From assembly GCF_900590885.1 (NCBI RefSeq), contig NZ_UUON01000024.1, forward strand, positions 456,581 through 520,580: a stretch of 64,000 nt of DNA, given 5' to 3'. The position numbers and the translations under genes are program-made. Each line of letters begins with the position of its first letter. Position 1 is the first letter of the stretch. Of the stretch, positions 8,515-17,763 are shown piece after piece. Source of the stretch: Pseudomonas viridiflava (GTDB taxonomy: Bacteria; Pseudomonadota; Gammaproteobacteria; Pseudomonadales; Pseudomonadaceae). The notes beneath the pieces are model-generated. The model worked only from the letters and a program-made list of their open reading frames with translations, made no database searches and was not told the DNA's origin.

Positions 8515-10287
8515 ATGTGCGGATTAGCTGGCGAGTTACGCTTTGATCTTCAACCTGCAGACCTTGCAGCCGTGGAACGAATCACCCATCACCTCGCCCC
8601 TCGTGGCCCTGATGCGTGGGGTTTTCATGCCCAAGGGCCAATTGCCCTGGGCCATCGTCGCCTGAAAATCATGGACCTGTCGGACGGCTCCGCCCAGCCG
8701 ATGGTTGACGCCCAACTGGGGCTGTCCCTGGCGTTCAACGGCGCGATCTACAACTTCCCGGAATTGCGTGAAGAGCTGGAAGCCCTGGGCTACGCCTTCT
8801 ATTCCGGCGGCGACACCGAAGTGCTGCTCAAGGGTTATCACGCCTGGGGCGAGGCACTGCTGCCCAAGCTCAACGGCATGTTCGCGTTCGCCATCTGGGA
8901 ACGTGACGCCAAGCGCCTGTTCATCGCGCGTGACCGCCTCGGCGTCAAGCCGCTGTACCTGTCGCGCACCGGCCAGCGCCTGCGCTTTGCCTCAAGCCTG
9001 CCGGCGTTGCTCAAGGGCGGCGATATCAACCCGATCCTCGACCCGGTGGCGCTCAACCATTACCTGAATTTCCACGCCGTGGTACCCGCGCCGCGCACCT
9101 TGCTGGCCGGCATTGAAAAACTGCCGCCGGCCACCTGGATGCGCATCGACGCCGATGGCACCACCGAGCAGAAAACCTGGTGGACCCTGCCCTACGGCCC
9201 GCATGACGATGAAAAACACCTGACGCTGGAAGACTGGACCGACCGCGTGCTCGACAGTACCCGCGAAGCCGTGGCGATTCGCCAACGTGCCGCGGTGGAT
9301 GTCGGCGTGCTGCTGTCCGGCGGCGTCGATTCGAGCATGCTCGTCGGCCTGTTGCGCGAAGTGGGCGTGCAAGACCTGTCGACCTTCTCCATCGGCTTTG
9401 AAGACGCCGGGGGCGAAGCCGGCAACGAGTTCCAGTACTCGGACCTGATCGCCAAGCACTACGGCACGCAACACCATCAGTTGCGCATCGCCGAAAGCGA
9501 GATCATCGAGCAACTGCCGGCGGCGTTCCGCGCCATGAGCGAGCCGATGGTCAGCCACGACTGCATCGCCTTCTACCTGCTGTCGCGGGAAGTGGCCAAG
9601 CATTGCAAGGTGGTGCAGAGCGGCCAGGGCGCCGACGAACTGTTCGCCGGTTACCACTGGTACCCGCAGGTGGACGGCGCCAGCGACCCGTATGCGGCCT
9701 ACCGCGAAGCTTTTTTCGACCGCAGCTACGACGACTACGCCGCCACCGTCGCGCCGCAATGGCTGACCGCCAACGACGCCGCCGGTGACTTTGTGCGCGA
9801 ACATTTCGCCATGCCCGGCGCCGAGGCGGCGGTGGACAAGGCCCTGCGCCTGGACAGCACGGTGATGCTGGTGGATGACCCGGTCAAACGTGTCGACAAC
9901 ATGACCATGGCCTGGGGCCTGGAAGCGCGCACGCCGTTTCTGGACTACCGCCTGGTGGAACTGTCGGCCCGCGTGCCGGGCAAGTTCAAGCTGCCCGATG
10001 GCGGCAAGCAAGTGCTTAAAGAGGCTGCGCGCCGGGTCATCCCCAGCGAGGTCATCGACCGCAAGAAAGGTTATTTCCCGGTGCCCGGCCTCAAGCATTT
10101 GCAAGGCGACACCTTGAACTGGGTACGCGAGCTGCTGCTGGACCCGAGCCAGGATCGCGGCCTGTTCAACCCCGCCATGCTCGACCGCTTGCTCACCGAC
10201 CCGCAAGGCCAATTGACCCCGCTGCGCGGCTCCAAGCTGTGGCAACTGGCGGCGCTGAACCTGTGGCTCAGCGAACAAGGAATCTGA
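8515..10287 (+). CDS. N-acetylglutaminylglutamine amidotransferase (AsnB/AsnO-like)
   Basis: 590-residue class II glutamine amidotransferase of the asparagine synthetase family. The mature N-terminus is MCGLAGEL, so Cys2 is the glutaminase nucleophile. The synthetase half carries the PPi loop LLSGGVDSSM near residue 265. Its position directly before the N-acetylglutaminylglutamine synthetase gene (three bases apart) identifies it as the enzyme that amidates that dipeptide to NAGGN, an osmoprotectant made under salt stress, rather than a true asparagine synthetase. An AAGGA site precedes the ATG. Confidence 0.93.
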   Translation: MCGLAGELRFDLQPADLAAVERITHHLAPRGPDAWGFHAQGPIALGHRRLKIMDLSDGSAQPMVDAQLGLSLAFNGAIYNFPELREELEALGYAFYSGGDTEVLLKGYHAWGEALLPKLNGMFAFAIWERDAKRLFIARDRLGVKPLYLSRTGQRLRFASSLPALLKGGDINPILDPVALNHYLNFHAVVPAPRTLLAGIEKLPPATWMRIDADGTTEQKTWWTLPYGPHDDEKHLTLEDWTDRVLDSTREAVAIRQRAAVDVGVLLSGGVDSSMLVGLLREVGVQDLSTFSIGFEDAGGEAGNEFQYSDLIAKHYGTQHHQLRIAESEIIEQLPAAFRAMSEPMVSHDCIAFYLLSREVAKHCKVVQSGQGADELFAGYHWYPQVDGASDPYAAYREAFFDRSYDDYAATVAPQWLTANDAAGDFVREHFAMPGAEAAVDKALRLDSTVMLVDDPVKRVDNMTMAWGLEARTPFLDYRLVELSARVPGKFKLPDGGKQVLKEAARRVIPSEVIDRKKGYFPVPGLKHLQGDTLNWVRELLLDPSQDRGLFNPAMLDRLLTDPQGQLTPLRGSKLWQLAALNLWLSEQGI

Positions 10288-10290
10288 TTG

Positions 10291-12036
10291 ATGAAACCCC
10301 ACGCAGCGGCTTACAACCAACGCTTGCTCAAGGGCCAGGCGCCCTCCTACGAGCGCCTGCAAGCCCGACTGGCCGAAGATGGCAGCCCGCAAAATGCCGA
10401 ACCGATTGCCGTGCATTGCGGCTGGGGCCGCTTGTTGATCGGGCATACCTTCCCCGACCCGTCGAGCCTGGCCCTGGAGCTGCTCAACGAGCAGGCCGGC
10501 GAACGCGATATCGCGCTGTACGTGGCCGCGCCCCAGCAGATCCTCGGGATCGATCCGCAGCAACTGTTTCTGGACCCCTCCGACACCCTGCGCCTGTGGT
10601 TCACCGACTACCGCCCGGCCACCCGCGTGTTTCGCGGTTTTCGGATTCGCCGGGTGCAGACCGAGGCCGACTGGCTGGCGGTCAATCAGCTGTATCAGGG
10701 CCGTGGCATGTTGCCGGTCGACGCCGAACGCCTCACGCCGCGCCATCAAGGCGGCCCGGTGTACTGGCTGGCCGAGGATGAAGACAGCGGCGCGGTGATC
10801 GGCAGCGTGATGGGCCTCAACCATCAGAAAGCCTTCCACGACCCGGAAAACGGCTGCAGCCTGTGGTGCCTGGCGGTCGACCCGCAATGCACGCGCCCAG
10901 GCGTGGGCGAAGTGCTGGTGCGCCACCTGGTGGAGCACTTCATGAGCCGTGGCCTGAGCTACCTCGACCTGTCGGTGCTGCACGACAACCGCCAGGCCAA
11001 GAACCTCTACGCCAAGCTCGGTTTCCGTGCGCTGACCACCTTTGCGATCAAGCGCAAGAACGGCATCAACCAGCCGCTGTTCCTCGGCCCGGGGCCGCAG
11101 GCGGGGTTCAACCCGTATGCGCGGATCATCGTCGAAGAAGCGCACCGCCGTGGCATTGATGTGCAGGTGGACGACGCCGACGCCGGGCTGTTCACCCTCA
11201 GCCATGGCGGCCGCCGTGTGCGTTGCCGCGAATCCTTGAGCGACCTGACCAGCGCCATCAGCATGACCCTGTGCCAGGACAAAAGCCTGACCCACAAGGT
11301 ATTGAAAGCCGCCGGTTTGAAGCTGCCCTCGCAGCAATTGGCCGGCAGCGCCGATGACAACCTGGAGTTTCTCGACGAGCACCAGCGCATCGTGGTCAAG
11401 CCGCTGGACGGTGAACAGGGCCAGGGCGTGGCGGTGGATTTGCAGAGCATCGAAGAGGTGCAACAGGCCATCGAAGCGGCGCGCCAGTTCGACAGCCGCG
11501 TGTTGCTGGAAAGTTTTCACGAAGGCCTGGACCTGCGCATTCTGGTGATCGGCTTTGAGGTGGTCGCCGCTGCGATTCGCCGCCCTGCCGAAGTCACCGG
11601 CGACGGCCAGCATTCCATCGGCGCCCTGATCGAAGCCCAGAGCCGGCGGCGTCAGGCGGCCACTGATGGCGAGAGCAAAATCCCGGTCGACGGCGAAACC
11701 GAGCGCACCCTGGCCGCCGCCGGCTACGACTACAGCAGCATCCTGCCGCGTGGCAAAACCCTGGCCGTACGCCGCACCGCCAACCTGCACACCGGCGGTT
11801 GCCTGGAAGACGTCACCGCGATCCTGCACCCCACGCTGGTCGATGCCGCCGTGCGTGCAGCCCGCGCCCTGGACATCCCCATGGTCGGCCTGGACCTGAT
11901 GGTGCCCGCCGCCGACCAACCCGAGTACGTGTTTATCGAAGCCAACGAACGCGCCGGCCTGGCCAACCATGAACCGCAACCGACTGCGGAGAAATTCGTG
12001 GATTTGTTGTTTCCCCATAGTCAGCCGACTGCTTGA
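10291..12036 (+). CDS. ngg: N-acetylglutaminylglutamine synthetase (GNAT + ATP-grasp)
   Basis: 581 residues. The first half contains a GNAT acetyltransferase domain (about 110-250, with LDLSVLHDNRQAKNLYAKLG). The second half is an ATP-grasp ligase (about 320-575, with VVKPLDGEQGQGVAVDL and a C-terminal VFIEANERAGL). The fusion acetylates glutamine and joins it to a second glutamine. ATG at 10291 is preferred over the TTG codon immediately before it. It is translationally close to the amidotransferase gene and is followed by a REP element and the NAGGN peptidase gene. Confidence 0.93.
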   Translation: MKPHAAAYNQRLLKGQAPSYERLQARLAEDGSPQNAEPIAVHCGWGRLLIGHTFPDPSSLALELLNEQAGERDIALYVAAPQQILGIDPQQLFLDPSDTLRLWFTDYRPATRVFRGFRIRRVQTEADWLAVNQLYQGRGMLPVDAERLTPRHQGGPVYWLAEDEDSGAVIGSVMGLNHQKAFHDPENGCSLWCLAVDPQCTRPGVGEVLVRHLVEHFMSRGLSYLDLSVLHDNRQAKNLYAKLGFRALTTFAIKRKNGINQPLFLGPGPQAGFNPYARIIVEEAHRRGIDVQVDDADAGLFTLSHGGRRVRCRESLSDLTSAISMTLCQDKSLTHKVLKAAGLKLPSQQLAGSADDNLEFLDEHQRIVVKPLDGEQGQGVAVDLQSIEEVQQAIEAARQFDSRVLLESFHEGLDLRILVIGFEVVAAAIRRPAEVTGDGQHSIGALIEAQSRRRQAATDGESKIPVDGETERTLAAAGYDYSSILPRGKTLAVRRTANLHTGGCLEDVTAILHPTLVDAAVRAARALDIPMVGLDLMVPAADQPEYVFIEANERAGLANHEPQPTAEKFVDLLFPHSQPTA

Positions 12037-12055
12037 GAAGTGTGTTGCCTGAGGC

Positions 12056-12145
12056 GCCGCTATCGGGGGCAAGTCGAATCGTCGCACCGCCCCTCCCACA
12101 TTTAACTGCGATCAACCTGTGGGAGGGGGCTTGCCCCCGATGAGG
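12056..12145. repeat. REPIN-like inverted pair between ngg and the M42 peptidase gene
   Basis: The left unit reads GCTATCGGGGGCAAG, then a GTCGAATCGTCGCACC insert, then the usual CCCCTCCCACATTT end. The right unit is TGTGGGAGGGGGCTTGCCCC in the opposite orientation. The two units form an imperfect inverted pair typical of Pseudomonas REPINs. Confidence 0.8.
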
Positions 12146-12187
12146 CCCTCAAAAGCACCACAAAGTCACAATCCAACAGGAGTCCTT

Positions 12188-13372
12188 ATGAGCCGAACCA
12201 TCCCCGAACCGGATCTGAACTACCTGCAGAAAGTCCTGCTGGAAATGCTCGCCATTCCCAGCCCTACAGGCTTCACCGACACCATCGTGCGCTACGTCGC
12301 CGAGCGCCTCGAAGAACTCGGCATCCCGTTTGAAATGACCCGGCGCGGCACCATCCGCGCCACCCTCAAGGGCCAGAAAAACAGCCCCGACCGCGCCGTG
12401 TCTGCGCACCTGGACACCATCGGCGCCGCCGTGCGCGCGATCAAGGACAACGGCCGCCTGACCCTCGCCCCGGTGGGCTGCTGGTCGAGCCGGTTTGCCG
12501 AAGGTAGCCGCGTCAGCCTGTTTACCGACAATGGCGTGATCCGTGGCAGCGTGTTGCCGTTGATGGCCTCCGGGCACGCGTTCAACACCGCCGTGGATGA
12601 AATGCCGGTGAGCTGGGACCACGTGGAATTGCGCCTGGACGCCTACTGCGCGACCCGCGCCGACTGTGATTCCCTCGGCATCGGCATCGGCGACTACGTG
12701 GCCTTCGACCCGCTGCCCGAGTTCACCGAAAGCGGGCACATCAGCGCGCGCCACCTGGATGACAAGGCCGGTGTCGCCGCGCTGCTCGCCGCGCTCAAGG
12801 CCATTGTCGACAGCGGCGAACCCTTGCTGATCGACTGCCACCCGCTGTTCACCATCACCGAAGAAACCGGCAGCGGTGCGGCAGCCGCCCTGCCCTGGGA
12901 TGTGAGTGAATTTGTCGGCATCGACATCGCACCGGTCGCCCCCGGCCAACATTCCAGCGAGCATGCGGTGAGCGTGGCGATGCAGGATTCCGGCGGGCCG
13001 TATGACTATCACCTGTCGCGGCACCTGCTGCGCCTGGCGGCGGAGAACGAACTGCCGGTGCGCCGCGACCTGTTCCGGTATTACTTCAGCGACGCCCACT
13101 CGGCCGTGACCGCCGGCCATGACATCCGCACCGCGCTGCTGGCGTTTGGTTGCGATGCGACCCACGGCTACGAGCGCACCCACATCGACAGCCTCGCCGC
13201 CCTGAGTCGCCTGCTCGGCGCCTATATCCTCAGCCCGCCGGTGTTCGCCAGCGATGCACAACCGGCCCAGGGGTCCCTGGACCGCTTCAGCCATCAGATC
13301 GAGCACGAAACGCAGATGGAGAGCGACACCCGCGTGCCGTCGGTGGACAGCCTGGTGGGCAACAAATCCTGA
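12188..13372 (+). CDS. NAGGN-system M42 family metallopeptidase
   Basis: 394-residue cytoplasmic metal peptidase/hydrolase of the M42 type. Visible metal-site motifs are AHLDTIGAAV, ARHLDDKAGVAALL, ITEETGSGAAAAL and YYFSDAHSAVTAGHD, in the family order. It lies downstream of the two NAGGN biosynthesis genes and is taken as the osmoprotectant-system peptidase commonly found with them; its exact substrate is not established from sequence. ATG at 12188 (MSRTIPEPDL) has AGGAGT upstream; an in-frame start at 12119 would run through the REP element and is not credible. Confidence 0.88.
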   Translation: MSRTIPEPDLNYLQKVLLEMLAIPSPTGFTDTIVRYVAERLEELGIPFEMTRRGTIRATLKGQKNSPDRAVSAHLDTIGAAVRAIKDNGRLTLAPVGCWSSRFAEGSRVSLFTDNGVIRGSVLPLMASGHAFNTAVDEMPVSWDHVELRLDAYCATRADCDSLGIGIGDYVAFDPLPEFTESGHISARHLDDKAGVAALLAALKAIVDSGEPLLIDCHPLFTITEETGSGAAAALPWDVSEFVGIDIAPVAPGQHSSEHAVSVAMQDSGGPYDYHLSRHLLRLAAENELPVRRDLFRYYFSDAHSAVTAGHDIRTALLAFGCDATHGYERTHIDSLAALSRLLGAYILSPPVFASDAQPAQGSLDRFSHQIEHETQMESDTRVPSVDSLVGNKS

Positions 13373-13431
13373 TACTGGCAACTGAGCGCCCGGCGCAGTA
13401 GCATCGCCGGGATTCTCTACTTGAGGCTTGT

Positions 13432-13659
13432 ATGCTGATTCCCTACGACGCACTTGAAGTCGACACCCTGACCCGCCTCATCGAAGACTTCGTGACCCGC
13501 GACGGCACCGACAACGGCGACGACACGCCCCTGGAAACCCGCGTGCTGCGCGTTCGCCAGGCACTGACCAAGGGCCAGGCACTGATCGTGTTCGACCCCG
13601 AAAGCGAGCAGTGCCAATTGATGCTCAAGCACGACGTGCCCAAGCATCTGTTCGACTGA
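13432..13659 (+). CDS. YheU family (UPF0270) small protein
   Basis: 75 residues, MLIPYDALEVDTLTRLIEDF at the start, a very recognisable YheU/UPF0270 signature. It is acidic and soluble, and of unknown molecular function. A GAGG motif lies upstream. It is convergent with the csrA-like gene nine bases downstream. Confidence 0.9.
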   Translation: MLIPYDALEVDTLTRLIEDFVTRDGTDNGDDTPLETRVLRVRQALTKGQALIVFDPESEQCQLMLKHDVPKHLFD

Positions 13660-13668
13660 CCGTGTCGC

Positions 13669-13872
13669 TCAGGGGTTGGGAACTGCCACCGGATGGGTGG
13701 CAGGGCCCTGGCGCTGGAGGATTTTCTGGTAGACCTCGGCACGGTGCACGTGCACCCCGGCCGGCGCGACTACGCCGAACTTCACCTGGGTGCCGTTCAG
13801 TTCGAGGATATGCACGGCGATGTCATCGCCTATGGAGATGATTTCGCCTATAGCGCGGCTTAAGACCAGCAT
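13669..13872 (-). CDS. CsrA/RsmA family RNA-binding regulator, RsmI-like paralogue
   Basis: 67 residues beginning [20 protein letters not shown]. CsrA proteins bind GGA loops near ribosome sites and repress or stabilise mRNAs. The RNA-contacting N-terminal strand (L4) and the [12 protein letters not shown] segment with the conserved arginine are present. The sequence differs from the main RsmA (which begins MLILTRRVGE) and resembles the third paralogue called RsmI in P. fluorescens. It has a proline-rich C-terminal tail (residues about 56-67). An AAGGAC site precedes the ATG. Confidence 0.85.
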   Translation of the reverse strand: MLVLSRAIGEIISIGDDIAVHILELNGTQVKFGVVAPAGVHVHRAEVYQKILQRQGPATHPVAVPNP

Positions 13873-13993
13873 GGCAGTTGTCCTTTATGCAATGACAGGA
13901 CCTCCACCCTGCGCGCTGGGCTGACACCCATCAATGCATTGCGATGAAATCAGGCAATGCCTACTTCCATAGGTAAATTGCCTTACAGACAGA

Positions 13994-14809
13994 TCAGTTT
14001 TTAACGGCCTGCGCCTTGGCGCGCATCTTGTCCGCCATGCTGGTCATCTCGTCGTACAGCAACTGCGGATTTTTCTGCTTCAAGGCCCAGGCCATGCGCC
14101 CTTGCTCATGGGGCAGGATCATGAATTCCCCTTCCGCCACGCGCTGATAGATGTAATCGGCGATGTCCGCCGCCGAAATCGGCGAGCTTTCGAGCAACTT
14201 GCCGACTTGCGCCTTCATCGCCGGGGTGGGCCCACGGAATGAATCCAGCAGGTTGGTCTGGAAGAACGACGGGCAGACCACGTGCACCCCGACTTCCTGC
14301 TGCTTGAGCTCCACCAGCAAACTCTCCGACAACGCCACCACGCCAGCCTTGGCCACGTTGTAGTTGCTCATGGCCGGGCCCTGCATCAGCGCCGCCATGG
14401 AGGCGATGTTGATGATGCGGCCCTTGCTCTGTTCCAACAGCGGCAGGAACGCCTTGCAGCCCTTGACCACACCCATGAGGTTGATCGCGATCTGCCAGTC
14501 CCAATCCTCCAGGGACAGCTCGGCGAAGAACCCGCCCGAGGCCACGCCGGCGTTGTTGACGATCACATCGATGCCGCCCAATTTGACCTCGCAAGCCTGG
14601 GCAAACGCGGTGAGCTGGCTGTAGTCGCGTACGTCACAGCGCTGGGTGAAACCATCGCCGCCAGCTTCGCGCACCAACCTCAGGGTTTCCTGCAAGCCCG
14701 GCTCGCTGACGTCCGACAAGGCCAACTGCCAACCCTCACGGGCCCAGCGCAGAGCGATTTCACGACCCAGGCCGGACCCGGCGCCAGTGATCATCATGCG
14801 ATTTTGCAT
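13994..14809 (-). CDS. SDR family NAD(P)-dependent oxidoreductase
   Basis: 271 residues, classical short-chain dehydrogenase. It has the cofactor motif TGAGSGLGREIALRW near residue 8, NNAGVASGG near 86, a catalytic serine in INIASMAAL and the YxxxK pair in SNYNVAKAGV. The substrate cannot be told from sequence. The C-terminus is lysine/alanine rich. No strong Shine-Dalgarno motif precedes the ATG at 14809. Confidence 0.9.
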   Translation of the reverse strand: MQNRMMITGAGSGLGREIALRWAREGWQLALSDVSEPGLQETLRLVREAGGDGFTQRCDVRDYSQLTAFAQACEVKLGGIDVIVNNAGVASGGFFAELSLEDWDWQIAINLMGVVKGCKAFLPLLEQSKGRIINIASMAALMQGPAMSNYNVAKAGVVALSESLLVELKQQEVGVHVVCPSFFQTNLLDSFRGPTPAMKAQVGKLLESSPISAADIADYIYQRVAEGEFMILPHEQGRMAWALKQKNPQLLYDEMTSMADKMRAKAQAVKN

Positions 14810-14954
14810 AAGAGGTAGCCTTGTGGTTCACAGAAGAAGTGACCGGCAGTGTAGCGAAGGTTTTTCCTGCACCCACGCACCATCAGACTGATGAATGCCC
14901 CAGGCAAACCGCAGGCCGGGTCGGATGCGCGCCTATAGCCTAAGTTCAATCTTT

Positions 14955-15010
14955 TTCAACTAAGTTGAAGGGTTTGCGAACGCATTAAAAGAAATAAGCC
15001 TGTTTGCGAA
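14955..15010. promoter_or_regulatory. palindrome plus tandem 9-base repeats upstream of the DUF3309 gene
   Basis: TTCAACT-A-AGTTGAA at 14955-14969 is a perfect palindrome. GTTTGCGAA occurs at 14972-14980 and again at 15002-15010, 30 bases apart. Together they suggest a regulator-bound region in the 330-base gap between the SDR gene and the DUF3309 gene. The rest of that gap shows no gene. Confidence 0.4.
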
Positions 15011-15028
15011 ATGCTTTAAAAAAACACG

Positions 15029-15056
15029 GAATTTTTTACCCGGCCGTACAGTCGGA
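15029..15056 (+). promoter_or_regulatory. possible AlgU (sigma-E type) promoter for the DUF3309 gene
   Basis: GAATTT, a 17-base spacer, then TCGGA, close to the GAACTT-N16/17-TCtgA pattern of AlgU promoters. It lies 84 bases before the ATG. Inference only. Confidence 0.3.
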
Positions 15057-15139
15057 GTTGTTAAGGCGTGCGCAATTAATGAGCGGCCGCTAACGTTAAA
15101 CCATCAGTCCTTGCACAAGGCCTATAAGGAAATAAAACC

Positions 15140-15292
15140 ATGAGCCTCATTCTGATTATCATCCTGATCCTGCTGCTGGTCGGCGGTCTTCCAGTGTTCC
15201 CGCACTCGCGTAACTGGGGTTACGGCCCGTCGGGTATCCTCGGTGTTGTACTGGTGGTACTGCTGGTCCTGTTGTTGCTCGGTCGGATATAA
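15140..15292 (+). CDS. DUF3309 family mini-membrane protein
   Basis: 50 residues, MSLILIIILILLLVGGLPVF at the start, then a short polar loop with HSRNWGYGPSG and a second hydrophobic segment. This is the typical DUF3309 layout of two membrane helices around a G/Y/P-rich loop. The function is unknown; such genes are often stress-induced. AAGGA lies nine bases before the ATG. A strong bidirectional terminator follows. Confidence 0.85.
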   Translation: MSLILIIILILLLVGGLPVFPHSRNWGYGPSGILGVVLVVLLVLLLLGRI

Positions 15293-15301
15293 CCGACGCA
15301 T

Positions 15302-15332
15302 AAAAAAAGAGGCCTTATAGGCCTCTTTTTTA
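15302..15332. terminator. bidirectional intrinsic terminator
   Basis: A-rich arm AAAAGAGGCC, loop TTATA, then GGCCTCTTTTTT. It serves the DUF3309 gene on the plus strand and the LTA-synthase-like gene on the minus strand. Confidence 0.9.
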
Positions 15333-15343
15333 TTGCCGGTTAA

Positions 15344-17431
15344 TTAGTCCGGCTTGCCGTTTACAACGCCGGCGGTGTTATCCAACAGGCTCTTGGTAGC
15401 CGTCTGCAGGAACGACTCGAGTTTCTGCTTCAACGCGGCTTCGTCCGGCGATTCTGGAATCACTTTACCGGTCGGGTTGGCGCCCAGTTCGTATTCCCAC
15501 AACTTCGGTGGCATTTCCTTGGGCAATACCAGGATGCGGTCTGCGGTAACCAGCGCAACGGTCTGGTCGCTGCCCGACGGCTTGATTACGCCAAAGCCTT
15601 TGTCGCCTTCCGGCAGGTTCAGCAGGTCGCGGCCCCAGCACTGGTGCAGGGTATCGCCACCGAGGCGGCCCATGATGGTCGGCACGATATCGATCTGCGT
15701 ACCCACGGTGTGGTCCCGCTCGCCGAACTTCTCCTGCATGCCCGGCGCAATCATCAGCATCGGCACGTTGAAGCGGCCCAGGTCCATCTCGGTGATCTGC
15801 TGTTCGTTGCCGAAGCCGTGGTCGCCCACGATCACGAACAGGGTTTCCTTGAAGTACGGTTCCTTGCGGGCCTTTTCAAAGAACTGGCCCAAGGCCCAGT
15901 CGGAGTAGCGCATGGCCGTCAAATGCTCGTTGAGGCTGCCACGGTCGGTGACTTTCTCGACCGGCAATGGCGTCGGCAACGCGTACGGCGTGTGGTTGGA
16001 CAGGGTTTGCAGCAGGGCGTAGAACGGCTTGCCGCCTTCGCGGGCTTTCAACTCTTCCAGGCCACGGTTGAACATGTCCTGGTCGGACACGCCCCACGTC
16101 GGGTCGGAGAACACCGGGTCGACGAAATCGTTACGGCCGATGAAGTTGGTCATGCCCTGGTTGCTGAAGAAGCCCGACTGGTTGTCCCAGGCGAAGTCGC
16201 CGTTGTAGACATACACGTCGTTGAAATCACGCGCGCTGAGCAGCTGCGGCAGGCCCGACAGCTTGTGGCTGCCTTCCGGAGTCTGCATCAGGTATTCGAA
16301 GCCCGGCAGGTTCGGGAAGCAGGCCATGGTGGCAAACATACCCTGGTGGGTGTGGGTGCCGTTGGAGAAGAAGCGGTCGAACAGCAAGCCTTCCTTGGAC
16401 AGTTTGTCGAAGTACGGCGTGATGTTGCCCGGGCGGCCCAATGCACCGACCGAGTGGCCGGCGAAGCTTTCCATCAGGATGACCACGACGTTCTTGATCG
16501 GCAGCGTCTTCTCGGCCGGTGGCGTGTAGTCACGGCGCACGGCGGCGATATCGGTGTCCACCAGCTTCTCTTGCGGCAACACCAGCATGTCGCGCACGGT
16601 CTGGGTGGCCAGCGGTTGGTCGAGAGTGGCTTTCCAGACGTTCGAACGGTCTTCACCGAAGCGCGCCTTGGCCGCGCCGATCAGCGACAAGGTGCCATTG
16701 AGGCCCAGCTGGTTGGCGAAGTTGGAGTCGGTGGTGTACACGTCACCCCAACGCAGCGGCGGGCCCTGGCGCAGGGTGCCACGCGCGGCAACCACGGCGA
16801 TCAGCAGGCAGACCACGAATACCGCGATGCGGCTGTACCACGGCGCAACCTGGCGCGTGCCGATGCTGCCGCCGCTGAACGGGCCGCGCGGGCGGGTGGC
16901 GCGGTCGGCGCCTTTGAACGCGATGCTCAGGATCAGCGTACCCACGGCCCAGGCCAGCAGGTAGCGCACCACCGGGAAACCGTACCAGAGCATGCTCATC
17001 ACGGTTTTCGGGTCTTCCTTCACGTACTGGAACACCAGGCCGTTGAGGCGCTGGTGGAACTCGCGGTAGAAGTCCATTTCCATCAGGCCCAGGAACAGGG
17101 CGATGCTGGACGCAAGGGTCAGCCAGAACCGGAAGAAGCCACGCGCGGCCATGGCCCGTACGCTGAACAGTGCCAGCAGCAGCGGGATCAGCAGGTACAC
17201 CACCAGGCGGATATCCAGGCGCAGGCCGTTGGCGAACGCTTCCAGGAAGGTCGAGGCCGGCGTGTCGAGGATCATCTCGCGGTTGTACACCAGCAGCGCC
17301 AGGCGCAGCAGGGAGAACATCACCATCATGACCAGTGCGCAGAGCAGCGTGTACGCCAGATGGGATTTGACGGTCGGTTGCAGCAGGCGATTAGAAGCTC
17401 GCTGCTGACTCAGGGCGTCCGGGTTTGCCAT
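15344..17431 (-). CDS. LTA synthase family sulfatase-fold membrane enzyme
   Basis: 695 residues. About five membrane helices fill residues 20-220, followed by a periplasmic alkaline-phosphatase-fold domain (about 310-620). The domain shows VVVILMESFAGHS (metal-binding Glu), SNGTHTHQGMFAT (candidate catalytic Thr) and VIVGDHGFGNEQQ (metal-binding Asp-His). The family includes phosphoglycerol and phosphoethanolamine transferases. In a Gram-negative cell the likely acceptors are periplasmic glucans or other envelope glycans, but the substrate is not determined. It appears monocistronic, with a terminator at its end. Confidence 0.88.
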   Translation of the reverse strand: MANPDALSQQRASNRLLQPTVKSHLAYTLLCALVMMVMFSLLRLALLVYNREMILDTPASTFLEAFANGLRLDIRLVVYLLIPLLLALFSVRAMAARGFFRFWLTLASSIALFLGLMEMDFYREFHQRLNGLVFQYVKEDPKTVMSMLWYGFPVVRYLLAWAVGTLILSIAFKGADRATRPRGPFSGGSIGTRQVAPWYSRIAVFVVCLLIAVVAARGTLRQGPPLRWGDVYTTDSNFANQLGLNGTLSLIGAAKARFGEDRSNVWKATLDQPLATQTVRDMLVLPQEKLVDTDIAAVRRDYTPPAEKTLPIKNVVVILMESFAGHSVGALGRPGNITPYFDKLSKEGLLFDRFFSNGTHTHQGMFATMACFPNLPGFEYLMQTPEGSHKLSGLPQLLSARDFNDVYVYNGDFAWDNQSGFFSNQGMTNFIGRNDFVDPVFSDPTWGVSDQDMFNRGLEELKAREGGKPFYALLQTLSNHTPYALPTPLPVEKVTDRGSLNEHLTAMRYSDWALGQFFEKARKEPYFKETLFVIVGDHGFGNEQQITEMDLGRFNVPMLMIAPGMQEKFGERDHTVGTQIDIVPTIMGRLGGDTLHQCWGRDLLNLPEGDKGFGVIKPSGSDQTVALVTADRILVLPKEMPPKLWEYELGANPTGKVIPESPDEAALKQKLESFLQTATKSLLDNTAGVVNGKPD

Positions 17432-17648
17432 GTCGTTTCAGGACCCATTGGAAGTTTAAGTGACGAAAAATCGCGGTGGCGCGAATGGTGCCCGATCAGT
17501 CACAGCAAGGCTATTAATTACTGAACGAGCACCGCTGCACCGCCTTTAATGGCAGGCAGGTATAGCCGGCGAATTGTCTTGGATGGGATGTGAAAATTAT
17601 GTGCAGCGAATATTTCGATACACAAATCCCCCAGACACCTGAAAACCA

Positions 17649-17740
17649 AATGTGGGAGAGGGCTTGCCCCCGATAGCGGTGTGTCAGTGCCAGATGAGTG
17701 GCTGATACACCGCTATCGGGGGCAAGCCCCCTCCCACATT
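17649..17740. repeat. REPIN (two REP units in inverted orientation)
   Basis: AATGTGGGAGAGGGCTTGCC ... and its inverted copy ending CAAGCCCCCTCCCACATT, separated by about 20 unique bases. The arms extend through CCCGATAGCGGTGT / ACACCGCTATCGGG. The remainder of the 17432-17763 gap shows no gene. Confidence 0.9.
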
Positions 17741-17763
17741 TACTGTGTCTACTCCAGGCTGGA

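Noticed and set aside
8992..12099. 1035-codon open frame antisense to the NAGGN amidotransferase and synthetase genes
   Set aside because: Both genes on the plus strand have complete, motif-bearing proteins; the long antisense frame follows from codon bias and has no domain or start signal.
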